64,000 bases of DNA, taken from contig OX419762.1 of the NCBI GenBank assembly GCA_948567375.1, positions 45,303,034 through 45,367,033 of the forward strand, given 5' to 3'. Below are positions 12,191 through 23,857 of the stretch, piece by piece. Each line of letters starts with the position of its first letter. Positions within the stretch are counted from its first letter, which is position 1. The translations under genes were made by a program, and so were the position numbers. The stretch is from Lunularia cruciata (lineage: Eukaryota > Streptophyta > Marchantiopsida > Lunulariales > Lunulariaceae). Under the pieces are notes generated by a model. The model saw nothing but the letters and a program-made list of their open reading frames with translations, searched no databases and was not told where the DNA came from.

Positions 12191-13756
12191 ATGGCTCCAC
12201 AGGGTGAGCGACCAGGCAATGATTACCGGTACCCGGCAAATGGAACGGAGTTCTCCGTGCCCACAGAGGTAGAGGCAGAACCTACAGATCTCAAGGGCAG
12301 GAAATTTGCGTTGCGAGTAGATTCCCAGCACAAGGCGAAAACGCTCCGATTGTATTCATTCGCTTCGCCTCACATGTTAACTTTCCACCTGTCATGGATC
12401 TCCTTCATGACTTGCTTCTTCTCCACATTCGCCCCACCTCCTCTGATGCCTATCATCCGTGATAACCTCAATCTAACGAAAGGGGATATAGCAAATGCTG
12501 CAGTTGCCTCTGTATCTGGTTCAATCATCTCTCGTCTACTAATGGGTACCATTTGCGATCTCGCGGGACCTCGATACGGATGTGCCATTCTTATCATGGT
12601 AACAGCTCCTGCTGTTTTCTGCATGCCGCTTGTGAACACCATCACGGGTTTTATCATGATCAGATTTTTCATCAGTTTTGCGCTGGCCACCTTCGTGTCC
12701 TGCCAGTTCTGGATGAGCTCCATGTTCAACAGCAAGATTGTGGGTCTGGCAAACGGCACAGCAGCTGGATGGGGGAATGTGGGTGGTGGCGTGACGCAGC
12801 TCGTAATGCCACTAGTGTTCCAACTTATCCGTGATAGTTTCGATTCCGAAGTGTTCACCGCATGGCGTCTTGCTTTCTTCGTACCTGGAGTGATGCATGT
12901 AGTGATGGGCCTGCTGGTCCTGATTCTGGGACAAGATTTGCCTGATGGAAACTACGCAGAACTGAAGCGGTCAGGAGACAAGGTGAGTGACACTTTTGGC
13001 AAGGTCCTGTACTACGGAGTCACTAACTATCGGACGTGGATCTTCACCATTACATACGGTTATTGCTTGGGAGTGGAACTAACTGTGGATAACATCATTG
13101 CGGAGTATTTCTACGATCGTTTCGACGTGAACCTGTCCACGGCAGGGATTATTGCCGCGTCATTTGGGCTCATGAACATCGTTGCTCGTCCAGCTGGTGG
13201 GATCATCTCCGATCTGATGGCACGCAAGTTCGGGATGAGGGGTAGGCTGTGGGCTTTGTGGATCATCCAGACCCTGGGAGGTGTTTTCTGCATCATTCTG
13301 GGAGTTACGCATCAACTTACGACCTCGATAGTGGTGATGTTGATATTTTCGGTGTTCGTCCAGGCAGCTTGTGGTGCTACATTTGGTGTGATCCCGTTCA
13401 TATCTCGGAGATCTCTGGGTATTATCTCGGGATTTATCGGAGCGGGAGGAAATGTGGGTTCAATTTTGACACAGGTGCTTTTCTTTTCGTCACAAAAGTA
13501 TTCAGCAGAGACAGGTATCATGCTTATGGGCGTGATGACAGTGGCGTGTACCTCTGTCCTATTTCTGGTGTATTTTCCTCAGTGGGGTGGTATGCTTTGT
13601 CCACCAAGAAGCAAAGCCACCGAAGAGGAATACTACGGCGGTGAGTGGAACGAGCAGGAGCAGGCCGCTGGTCTTGATCACGCCAGCTTAATGTTCGCTG
13701 CCAATGCAAGGTCGGAGAGAGGTGGAAGGATGGCGATGCCCAGTTCTGGACCGTGA
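12191..13756 (+). CDS. NRT2: High-affinity nitrate transporter NRT2 (copy 2)
   Basis: Single-exon gene for a 521-residue NRT2-type nitrate/proton symporter. It has the same twelve-segment MFS architecture, MFS loop motif, both nitrate signatures and the same two conserved arginines as the copy at 836-2398. By eye fewer than ten base changes separate the two over about 1.53 kb. Two change the protein (Q7 to R and E18 to G); most others are silent, for example near 12427, 12484 and 12574. After residue 512 the proteins part: this one ends [10 protein letters not shown]. The start is the first in-frame ATG, and similarity between the copies begins only a few bases before it. The 3' end resembles the fragment at 17197-17345 more than it resembles copy 1, which hints at an older relationship masked by conversion of the coding region. 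Confidence 0.96.
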   Translation: MAPQGERPGNDYRYPANGTEFSVPTEVEAEPTDLKGRKFALRVDSQHKAKTLRLYSFASPHMLTFHLSWISFMTCFFSTFAPPPLMPIIRDNLNLTKGDIANAAVASVSGSIISRLLMGTICDLAGPRYGCAILIMVTAPAVFCMPLVNTITGFIMIRFFISFALATFVSCQFWMSSMFNSKIVGLANGTAAGWGNVGGGVTQLVMPLVFQLIRDSFDSEVFTAWRLAFFVPGVMHVVMGLLVLILGQDLPDGNYAELKRSGDKVSDTFGKVLYYGVTNYRTWIFTITYGYCLGVELTVDNIIAEYFYDRFDVNLSTAGIIAASFGLMNIVARPAGGIISDLMARKFGMRGRLWALWIIQTLGGVFCIILGVTHQLTTSIVVMLIFSVFVQAACGATFGVIPFISRRSLGIISGFIGAGGNVGSILTQVLFFSSQKYSAETGIMLMGVMTVACTSVLFLVYFPQWGGMLCPPRSKATEEEYYGGEWNEQEQAAGLDHASLMFAANARSERGGRMAMPSSGP

Positions 13757-14525
13757 TTCTAATAGATGGGGAGATACTGAAAATTGGCAGCGCGAAGAAG
13801 AACCAATTCAGGTCCACAAACGAGTTGTCTTGAAGTAAACTGTTACAGTATATCGAGGAAGTACGTTTCATGCGCTGCTGCTTCCTTCTGATCGTTCTGC
13901 ACGCATGCTAGTAAATAGAGTGGAGAATGGTCATCAATCTGATGACCAGATAAAGGAAGACCTGGAGCTGGAGAATTTAACATAGAGATGGGAATGAAGC
14001 CGGAAATATAGATGCACATACATCGCATAGGAGTTCCTCCAGGATACATCTCGGCTTAGAATAATGTAGCGCTAAATTGATGTCAGAGGAGGTACAGGAA
14101 TTCAAACATTAGTGTCGATTTAGAACCTCATGTCCGTTCAACGAGCTGTGTTAATCAATCATTGCGTGATCAATGTCCGCAACTACTTGAAGATCGAGAC
14201 ACTCTGCATCTATTCTCCCCGATTTATTTCCATCCTGTTTCTGCCGTTTAATGACCAAAGGATTCTAACCATGAAACCCAACTCCTTTAATTGATTCCCC
14301 AAAAATAACCATGTCTTTTAATTTAACCCCGTCTTTTATTTATGCCAACGTTTGGCACTCCACGCATTGGGTAACTGAAGGAGCATCCGTTGTAGTTCAC
14401 ATCCTATCTCATATCAAGAAGAGATTGATCTGATTGATCCCGAGACGTCAGGTTTATGTGATTGGGCAAAGACTCAAGGGATGGTAGAGCTCAGTATAGT
14501 GATTTCTGTTCAGTTATTCCATCTA
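13757..14525. other. 3' flank of second NRT2, no gene seen
   Basis: No recognisable frame or repeat. The first 100 bases share some phrases with the DNA after the 17.2-kb NRT2 fragment (GGAGATA-CTGAAA), consistent with a common 3' untranslated region. Confidence 0.4.
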
Positions 14526-15093
14526 TCACTCTTGAGACAGAAGTAAGTGTATGGAATGCTCTAGTGTATTTCTGGCCCCTTTAGCGCCTTCTTCACAAGT
14601 TGTCAACCACTGGGATAGCGGTAACTGACCTCTTACTCTCAATCTGAGCCTGAAATTAGGGTCCAGTACCGTCACTGCTGGATGAAACGAGGTCTTGACA
14701 ACGCAGCCTCTCCAGAGGAAAGAGATAGATCTTGCCTTCCAGTAGCCATGACTGATGATTGTTTTGATATATTTCATCGTATGTATAAATTGTACTGATC
14801 CCACTTTCTTGAACATGTGTCCCGTTGTTATTTATGTCTCGACTAGGAACATTTGTTTTAATATACTTTCGAAGAGCCAAGTTGGCCCTGCAAACATCTA
14901 GCATTCGTTTACATTCGTAATCCTGTGAGCTGGTTAATTGCCTTAAACTGGTAAGAAGAGCAAGTATTGTAAACGGAAAGATGAACATAGAGTTCAACTC
15001 TCTGCTATCGTAATATTGAAGTTGTTCATCCTTGTAACTTCGTGGCACTGAGAACCACGCTTGAAACGAGTAGCTTGTTGTTACTAGCTTCAA
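14526..15093 (-). other. Unassigned exon-like minus-strand frames
   Basis: Two overlapping open frames on the minus strand (15093-14656 and 14816-14526), with no ATG at the larger one's 5' end. The predicted peptide (DEIYQNNHQSWLLEGKIY...) has mixed, protein-like composition, but I recognise no family. The 5' end overlaps one arm of the inverted repeat at 15050-15104. It could be an exon of an unrecognised or decayed gene, or chance. Confidence 0.2.
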
Positions 15094-15104
15094 GCGTGGT
15101 TCTC
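15050..15104. repeat. Perfect 16-bp inverted repeat with 23-nt loop
   Basis: GAGAACCACGCTTGAA at 15050-15065 is the exact reverse complement of 15089-15104. A transcript from either strand would fold into a stable hairpin. It could be a small foldback element, a stem from an inverted duplication or a terminator-like structure; arms of 16 bp are short for a plant miRNA precursor. Confidence 0.85.
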
Positions 15105-15359
15105 ACCGCGACCAAAGTACAAGAATGAACAAAATTACTGTAGGTGAGCGGTCCATGGACGACGTATCTCCTTCTTAGAGTACCCTGTAAATGAACGAGG
15201 TACCAAATCGCATGTCATTCACTTGAGAGAAACCTGTGCACAAACACAGGGTAGAGTAGAAAAGCTGTGCTTCTGCAGAGGCTTCTGTCCAGTTCTTTTT
15301 TCTGAGAGGAAATTTCTGTATAAATGATCGCAGAAACCCACATCTTATGATTAGATAAT

Positions 15360-15583
15360 TAAGTTTATTGGTTACAATTTATAATATAAGAACTATTATA
15401 CACAATATCGAAGAAAAAAGGCGACCGCGTAGGAAGAATGAAGAATGGGAAGACCCCATCAAGCCGTACAAGGGAGAGAAAAAAAGGTAACATGGAGCTA
15501 AGCCCAATAGAGTCTGTTGCCCCAAATGAGAAATAAGTTTATTGGTTACAATTTATAATATAAGAACTATTATACACAATATC
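15360..15583 (-). mobile_element. Short tail-family insertion with 50-bp target duplication
   Basis: A 124-bp insertion (15410-15533) reads on the minus strand as the 3' tail of the retroelement at 42967-44550: TATTGGGCTTAGCTCC, CTTGTACGGCTTGATGGG, then CCTACGCGGTCGCC at the 3' end. The flanks are an exact 50-bp direct repeat (15360-15409 and 15534-15583). The repeat is not part of the element, as it is absent from the other copies, so it reads as an unusually long target-site duplication. Confidence 0.85.
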
Positions 15584-17196
15584 TGGGAGTTTGTCAGGGA
15601 CAATCAAAATGCACTTATATTTACATTATCATTACGTAAAGCAGATCACTTCCACGAGTGCCCGTTCATCAGTTTAGCTGGATTAGATGCAATTTAAACC
15701 TATTATACTAGATCACGGCATGCGCCTTAGTGAGAACAGACAATGCTACGTTAGTCCTCCTTTTAATCTATTAACTTAAAATGACGGCAGTAATTATTCT
15801 TTTGTAAGAGATTTTTCAGAAATGGAATTCACAACTAATCTTGCGTAAAGGAAGGAGTTCATCAAGAGTCCTAGTTTATCTTCAAGTTGTAGACTATTTT
15901 TCTCCAATATTTCTAGAGTTTCCAGAATCCCGCTAAGTCCCCGTTCTTCTTGCCATTTTTAATAAGAACTTGTTAAAAACCATGATATGCCAGCCAAGTT
16001 ACGGGCTAAACAGCTGAGATTTTACATTGGTTCCCTTCCACGTAAGAGCGGAAACTAAGCATATCCAAGTAGATTCACTCATCATTTAACATTAAACAAT
16101 TTCCCGAGAGGGGTTCATAGCAATTCGATATGCTGTGGCAGTAATTGCGTCCACAGATAGAAGATTCTTGTCTTGTAACACAGATAGAAAGCTTTGATGT
16201 TTTCACACGCTTACGCGTGCAGCTTTCACTGGAGCGTGCACCTCCAAAAGCGCATTATATTTTGCCTCTTCTGTCAGAATGGTAAGTTTCCATTGAGGAT
16301 AATTCTAAGGAGCCGTCACATTTGACAACCAGATACCATTGTAGCATGTAAAAACATTTCACTTCTTTCTTGTTTGTCAACTGCATATCAATTGCTATCT
16401 TTAATCTGATGGTATTATGGTAGGAGATATTTCCTCTCTTCGCCACAGCTAGATGAAGACCTAACCGTGTCCATGGATGACACATAACGGGGCCGTATCT
16501 TTGACAGATCGAGACTGGAGCAACATACAGCAATACATCTATGAATGAATCCGTAGGAAAGGTTGTGTCCAACAATTGAAGCGACCATAGTTCAACTTTT
16601 GTTTCTTGAGCCGAATACTCATGATTTCAATATCCACCAAGAAACAATATCATATGCATGATTTATGATCCGCCATATGTATGATGCTTTGTGTCATATG
16701 TGACCATCCATCTACTTGCTCTGTATCTTATGTGGAATATCATGACCAGATGGACTTGAGCAACAATGTGACTCCAGGACCTTTTGGGGCATCCGGATGT
16801 TGCTGTCAGTCTAATAATAACACTAGATGCACTTCTGATGAACTTGTTGTTCAGAGGTTAGGGGTTAATGTCCATCGGATTGAACTTCTTACATATGCGG
16901 CATCAGTTTACGTTAAATCAGCACAGCCGTCTGGAGATTTTGTGGAGAGCACTCTCTCTCGAGTTGATTGATATCGAAGGTGCGCTCTCCTAGCCTCATG
17001 ATCAAGATAAATATACTTGTATATCGAGATGTGACAATTGGATTACACTTAGGAATAACGTGATAATTACATGTCATCGACCTGAAACTTCTGAGGTCCC
17101 GACATCCTAATTCTCAATGAAATATAATTCAAGGCATTAACCATCCTTTCAAGTACTGCTCCGTCTTCAGGTATATTAGACAAGCAAAGCTGGCAA
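15584..17196. other. No assignable gene
   Basis: Mixed composition. Open frames exist at 16575-16255 (minus; KRGNISYHNTIRLKIAIDMQ...) and 16681-16971 (plus, ATG start, 96 codons), but neither resembles a family I know. The minus-strand one has protein-like composition and may be an exon remnant. Nothing else stands out. Confidence 0.35.
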
Positions 17197-17345
17197 AGAG
17201 GAATACGTACTTACTGTGGTGGTGAGTGAAACGAGAAGGAGAGAGCCGCTGGTCTTGATCACACCAGCCTACTGTTTGCAAGGTCCGAGAGAGGCGGAAG
17301 GAAGTCGATCCCGAATTCTGGACCCTCATGATAATGAGTGGGACC
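17197..17345 (+). pseudogene. NRT2 C-terminal fragment 1
   Basis: The sequence from GAGGAATACG onward matches the last about 40 codons of NRT2: Y-CGGE, then [25 protein letters not shown], then NSGP. It matches the C-terminal tail type of the 12191-13756 gene and has an in-frame stop where the W of GEWNE should be. Nothing upstream of it is NRT2, so it is a relic of a deleted gene copy. Confidence 0.8.
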
Positions 17346-17432
17346 CGGAGATAAACTGAAAGTAGACAGTGCTAAAACATATACACAAGTAGACAGTAAA
17401 CGAATTAGGTTTAACCCCCTCATTTGGAAAGA

Positions 17433-17600
17433 TTGTGCAGAGACGGGAATCGTGCTTCTGGGTGTCATGACATCGCTTACCACTGCTGTTCTTCCTTCTG
17501 TACTTTCCTCAACGAGATGAAATGCTATGCCCACCAAGCAGTAAGGCATCGGAGGAAGAAAATGAGGATAGCGAATGGAATGTACAAGAGTAAGAAAGCG
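17433..17600 (+). pseudogene. NRT2 C-terminal fragment 2
   Basis: AETGIVLLGVMTSLTTAVLP matches the twelfth membrane segment region of NRT2 ([12 protein letters not shown]...). The following DNA, though frameshifted, still matches the coding stretch for [10 protein letters not shown] and GEWNEQE. It lies just downstream of fragment 1 yet starts earlier in the gene, so the two fragments come from different tandem copies or from a rearrangement. Confidence 0.78.
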
Positions 17601-20073
17601 GTGTACTTCATGCAAGCTTGAGATTTTCTGAGAATTACCGATCAGAAAGAGGACATGGTGCACGAAAGCATTCCTCAACTCTGGCAAAAGAACCTGGCTA
17701 CTCACAAACACGAGTGGTCTCTACTCACTCCCATAGGTAGAGGTCATTGGGAGGGCTTTTACCGACTGATCCGAATTCGGTACTTGTTATTTTGCATTAG
17801 TATAAGATCTACAGGTGGATCGATTTTCAAAGCGAGCTCTTGATATGCTCCTATCTTTTGTTAAAGTTGACGGATTAGAAAACCAGCACAAGAGAAATTA
17901 GAGCTGCAAGAAGAAGTCTAAGATATCTTTCTAACTTGGGTCGAAAGCTCTTTGACCTTGTTGACCAGTTTATTAGTTGTTGACTCAAGTGTACTCTGTT
18001 TTATCAACTCGGCTTCTCGTACAAATCAAAGTACGGATTTCTTCAGCTGTGTCTCAGTTTAAACCCAAGTTCATGGTTCTTCTTTCATCATTTTTAACGT
18101 TCAAGTGATTTTGGGTTGTCTACACGGACATTGAATATCTGTTCTCATGTCGAACTCCTATCAAACCTGGTCCACGTACGTGTATACACTTTCCATACTC
18201 ACCAGATTGCTCAAATAAGCCAACAAGTGGGTTAAACATCTAGTCTTGGGATAACTTTCTATCCAAACTTGAGCTTAAATAAGAAGAGAAGGATTCGTCG
18301 GGAAAGGAATGCGTCAATAATCTAAAGAGGATGTTCATCGGCAAAGTCAAGTACAAAACGATGGCATGCTATATCGTGCTTTTACGTGATATAAGATAAA
18401 CCGAGGTTCAAGCAAACATTTAGGTTTTGATTTTAGATATACGCGATTTCTTTGATCCTTTTCTGCTCGACTTGGCGGAACGCTTGAAGTTAATATTAAG
18501 ACTACAAGCTGGAAACAGTTAAGGATGAACTCATGGGACTACGTTTTTTTCAATCCAGGAAAGTTACTGTTTAAAGAAGATATGTACTTAGTCTATTCTT
18601 GATTCCATGAACGGTTTTTCTGCACTAGGATTAAGTATTGATCCTTCTCGCGACCGTCAACTATGATTTGCGAGACAAGTCATTCATTATAGGAGAGAAT
18701 GATCATAAATATGTATACGGACAAGGGCTTGAAAGCCTACTAGACTAGGTACATTACACTTCTGAATCAGCTTGTCACTAATCCATAAGAGGAAAAGTTC
18801 AAAAGATCCTAGAAGAATATATACCGATAAAGATATATAAAGCGAGTACGACACAGTGTCACGTAAATGACATGGTGCAAGGTTAGTCGGCACCTCATTT
18901 ATGTGGTAGTCCTTACATAAAAGTTTGTCCTCGTGAGCATGAAAACACGGACTTCAAACATCAGTCATGGACTCGTGTACATGTTGCGGGCCGTGATGGT
19001 TTCCACATGCAATACAAAGCTGGGTTGTCTCCTATTCAAACTGCTGAGTTTGGTCAAATACAGAATCAGGTACAGAGAGTGCACAGAGAAAGGCTGATAT
19101 CGTGGTGGATGTGCTGTAGATGTTTGTGGTTCCTGTATATCCTTACTACCGCCGCACTATCCGCTTCAAATCCGCTTGGCAGCTTGAACATCTAAGCAAG
19201 ATAGAGCTCTTGTACTTGCAATCAAATGTGGAGAATCGGAGGAGGACCCCCACAGGGTACGGCAGAGGCCATGGAGGACCGTCCAAGAAACCCTTTTGCC
19301 GAGTATATATCGACACGCAAATTATCGATGTAGAAATACGCACTACATATGCACGTTCATTTCTTTGAGTTAGAGGAAAGAGTCATTGATTCCCCGCGCT
19401 ATTCCTTGGAGAATCTGATACCCACCTGTTCAGCTCCAAGCCATAGAAGTAACATACAATCTTCAACATCAGGCCAAGAGTTTTGTTAATTAAGCCTCGA
19501 TCAACATAGTTAATATTTGATTGTATAATGACGCGACTCATTGAACAGATTCTTCTGGCTAGTAAGGTAGGCCTTTGACTGTCGTGTGGTGACAAACTAA
19601 GGTATTAATCTGGATAGACAGGCACGTGAGATTTTGTGGCTATACGAGGACAGAATCTTCGACTGCTTGAAACATTTAGATCCTGATTGTGATGTATCTT
19701 AGAAGGTCGAGACAACTCCACTGTGTCATTTCCCACATTCTATAAATTTAAAAGAGCCATCCAAGCATTCAAGCAAGAACGCTTCTCAGTAAGTGGCATG
19801 TCTTAGTCTAGATTTCCTTAAGGCTCACAGTCCACTCTTTCAGTCTGGAACGCTAGGCCAGAGAGTCTGAGTGTCGATAGACTCCAGGACTCAATGAGCA
19901 CTTCCACCTGCTCTTTCGACTTGAAACTTTGATTCGCCAGTAATTCACCCTCTACTTGATCACCCTCAACCTTTTCAAAGGGGAGTGGATATAGCTATAA
20001 TAGTAGTGGCAAATCGAAGAGGCGTTTCTGACTTTAGCACTCTCAACAGTGTTGACTGATTTTCGTAGTCCTG
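17601..20073. other. No gene seen; upstream DNA of NRT2 pseudogene
   Basis: No frame longer than about 80 codons and no recognisable product. A TATAAATT stretch near 19741 may be the old promoter of the pseudogene that starts at 20074, by analogy with the two intact genes, whose TATA-like boxes lie 350-400 bp before the ATG. Confidence 0.4.
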
Positions 20074-20955
20074 ATGGGTCCTCAAAGTCGAAATGGTACT
20101 ACACATATCGTACCAGAACCTGAGGTCGTTCGCATCATGAGGCAGAAGGAAAACCCACAGATCATAAGGACAGGAAGTTCCCCCTGCCTGTTGATATCGA
20201 ACACAAAGCGAGTAGACTCAGACGGTGGTCCTTCGCTCCACCTCAAATGTTGACGTTCCGCTTGTCATGGATCTCCTTCATGACTTGCTTCTTCTCCACA
20301 TTCGCACCACCTCCACTCATGCCAGTCATCTGTAATAACCTTAATCGCTCAATACGATCACTTCGATATGAACTTGTCCACGGCAGGGTCCTCATTCGGG
20401 TTTATGAACATCGTTGCTCGTCCGGCTGGTGGGATTGTCTCCGACTTGATGTCCCATAGATTCGGAATGAAAGGTCACCTGTGGGCTGTGTGGTTTATCC
20501 AAACTCTTAGAAGAGGGTTTGCATCGTTGTCGGGATTACTCGTCAACTTACGAGGTTGATAGTAGTGATGCTCGTATGTTCCATTTCGTCTAAGCAGCTT
20601 GTGGAGCAACATTCTGTGTGATTCCATTTCATTTCTCGAAGGCCTTTGGGTATTGTTACGGGGTTCACCTGTGAACAGAAGGGAAATGTGGGCTCAATTT
20701 TGACACAGGTGCTGTTCTTTACCAGTTCGAAGTACTCCACAGAAACCTGTATCCTGCTGATGACGTTGGTTGCGTGCACTAGACAAATCTGTTGTTCTTG
20801 GTGTAATTTCCCCCAAAGGGGTGGCATGCTGTTGCCCCCAAGGCCACTACAACCGAGGAGGGTTACTACTTGTGGCGAGTGGAACGAACAAGAGAGGGCT
20901 GTTGATCTAAACACAACAGCAGATTATTTGCCATCAACGCAAGGTTAGAGCAAGG
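20074..20955 (+). pseudogene. NRT2 pseudogene with large internal deletion
   Basis: ATG at 20074 opens a frame (MGPQSRNGTT...) that corresponds to the NRT2 N-terminus and then shifts frame. Conserved blocks follow in order: [43 protein letters not shown] (20247 on), a jump to [22 protein letters not shown] (20368 on), [22 protein letters not shown] (about 20685-20755) and the C-terminal GEWNEQERA. About 220 residues between the first and second half (membrane segments 2-7 and the first nitrate signature) are missing, and several frameshifts and stops are present. It is more diverged from the two intact genes than they are from each other. Confidence 0.93.
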
Positions 20956-23857
20956 TCGTTAGAAGTCTGCAGCAACGGTACCTACTCCTTTATGAGGTGC
21001 ACTCAAGATTCATGAAGGACACCTCTTTGCAACGCGTCAATAGATAATGGCCAAACCACGGACTTTCTCGGAGTTCTAATCATGCACAAATCTGCGTTTC
21101 TTTTTCAAACAGGAGTCCAATAGTACACGCCGAATATACCTCGAGGAAAAAGGAAAAAAGGACTACGTACCAGTGAAGCACTATAGAGAGAGCTAGAGAG
21201 CACGAGGCCGGACAAACCAAAAGAACTAAAAGCTGATGGAGAACGACGGTCCCAAGCCAAGTTACGAAGAAAGCAAGAAAAGCAATCTTCACTTACCTGT
21301 GTGATAAAACTAATCTCATGGTATATCCGGTATTAAGTGGAGAGAGAAGGATTTAGGGTCAACTCTAAACTCAAGCCCCTCCGCCCTGAAAGATATCCAT
21401 TTATAAAGACCAAAACATATTATAAAGACCAAAAAGCGGGAGAAAGTGACAGACGGAGAGTCTTTATCTGAGGTACAAAGATACCGATTTATAAAGACCC
21501 AAAACATCTATTAAGACCCAACAACGCAAGAAAGTGACGGATGGAGAGTCCTTGTCTAAAGTAGGAGGTGAACAGTTGAAACCGAGTTGGCAAGTGCTGA
21601 GATCATTTAGAGTAGCTGAAGCTACAAGGCGACTGAGTGAATTCATATCACATGGCCACGGATTTGCAATTCTCACCTTAGAGGGATGCGCATTGCCCGT
21701 ACGCTACCTCGGTGTATGAATGGACACAAAATTCGTGACTAAATCGTCAGAGCATATCCCTATATAGTCGGCATTGCCTTCCCTTCCCCTTTGGTTCGTT
21801 GCTAAAATTTAATCTGTTGAAATAGTCTCTCTGTTAAATATACCAACATCGATACAGTTACATGCGGGTTTTCCATGGAAGGTTGAACAGGTTGGCTTTT
21901 AAACCAGTGTTTGCAATTACACATTGTTGCCTGCGGGGCCGATCAAGAGATATGACTCCTTGCAACACATTCATGATCAACATTGTGTTCAAAGTTGAGC
22001 ATTAAAATCTAGGTTCAGTTCACGTAAAATTTTGTATGGGTATTGGTTTGAATTTTCATAATAGTATTTTAAATTCTAGAACCCGTTAATTTATTATTAT
22101 CTAAGTGTATATCTAGTAATTTAATAATAAGTATCTATTTAATTTTAACAAAAAACTCTTTATAATAACCATAATTTACGCATGGGAAAGAGAATCCAGA
22201 AGGATGACATCATTAAGAATCTCAAGTTCGGTAGGATAACGAATTCTTAAACATCTCACTTATTACTAAATTAATTCATGTTTGTAAGACATGTCTAACA
22301 TCTTTCAGGGTAGTTTAAGAATTAACTTCTATCCAAGTTCAATAATTTGAAATGCTTTAAACTAGAAAGTTACTTTGAGAGGAGCCATTTGCTGCTTGTG
22401 CATCACTTCCATGTTTAAATTTTCTGTATATCATATTTTTAAATATCTTTTATCGAAGAAAAAATCTTTAGACAAGCTATAGAGTGCACATAGCTAAAAG
22501 ATATGGATCCCTCTTATTTGTTAAATGTATAGATCACAAACACAATAGTGTAGCATCGATTTTGAAACCCAACTTTGTGTAATCCTCTCTTGAGTAAACG
22601 GATGGCTTGTGCATACGTGTAGCATGAGTCGCCGTCATAGCGGGTTTCACTTTGGAATTTAGGAGATCGCTCCATGAATGGGTGACCACCCGAAAATTCT
22701 GATGAGACAGATTACAAAGATCATCTCCCATTGGGATGAACAGGTCTATAATCTTGTTTATGAAACTCACCTTTATAAATTTTATAAAATTTTACAAAAA
22801 ATATTATTAAGGGAAATAAATATAAACTTATAAATTTTTGAATCATCTTGTCAATGTTTATTTACAAAAACTAAATCGTATCTGTATAACTATTGGTTAT
22901 TTAAATTCCTCTTTAGCATAGTTTTTTAGTGTTGAAAAAAGAGTAATGTATTCCATTAATATTTAAAATAAAAGAATCATCTTATAAGTTATTATTTATA
23001 GAATTATACTCTTATGTGAAATTAAATTGTTCTATCGAAAATCGTAACCGGAATTCGTTAGACACACTAGTACGTAGAGCACAAACACTGCACATGAATG
23101 TTCTATTGCATTCTTTCGGGTTTTCATTTTTTAGCACAACGTCTATTTCAAAAGTACTGGAGTCATGGTTCTAGTATTTTAGCTTGATAGTGGGATCCTT
23201 AGATATCACGAGACAAGAAAGAATTCGGGAATCAAACTAAAAATATCGTACTCTCTCCATTTGTCTCCCTTTGGTATCAACCCAATTGCAAGCTTCAGAA
23301 GTTTCAGAAAACTCCGAGTCTTTCAGATTGATTATTTCCTTTTCTAGACGAGTCTAAAGGGAGTTGTTTGAATACAAGAAACGATCAACTTATCGAAATC
23401 CTCTTTCAGCACTTAAGGAACAGGGTCAAGATTCCATTTCTCTTACCGAACTACAACGAGGTTTCCTGCTCATGTCATCTCATTGGATTCTATGGCTTCT
23501 CCTCTCCGCTTAAACTTTCTATTCCTCTCTCTGTAATCTCGATGTCCATGTATCGAGTTCGACGCAAGTACCTCATCTAGCCGGTAAGCAACATTCGAAG
23601 AACATAGTGCCTCGTGCGAGGAGAAGGAGAAGGTGAGAGGACTTTGCCTGATTGGGCAAGAGACAAAGGCCGCGTCAGATTAAGCGAACGAATGAGATAG
23701 ACCACGTCAGAGTTCGATGAGTTGGGGGCCATGATTTCCTCACGGGACTTTTGGGTGGAACTTAGTGGTAAACCCTAAACCCCGGAATCAAAATCTGTAT
23801 CTTCTCGTTGCTCTACGAAGAATTCGTTGTCGTGCGGGAAAATTTGAGCACGGGAAG
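20956..23857. other. No gene seen
   Basis: Mixed to AT-rich DNA with a tandem duplication at 21391-21566. From about 22010 to 23040 it is AT-rich. The last 250 bp before the methyltransferase gene are GC-richer and probably hold its promoter and 5' leader, but no convincing TATA box was seen. Confidence 0.45.
21391..21566. repeat. Two-copy tandem duplication, 88-bp period
   Basis: AGATATCCATTTATAAAGACC (21391 on) recurs as AGATACCGATTTATAAAGACCC (21479 on). Both units continue through GAGAAAGTGACAGACGGAGAGTCTTTATCT or a close variant. The copies are diverged by about 15 percent. Confidence 0.75.

Noticed and set aside
23765-23857. 31-codon N-terminal extension of the methyltransferase
   Set aside because: The first codon is GTG; a nuclear gene needs the ATG at 23858.
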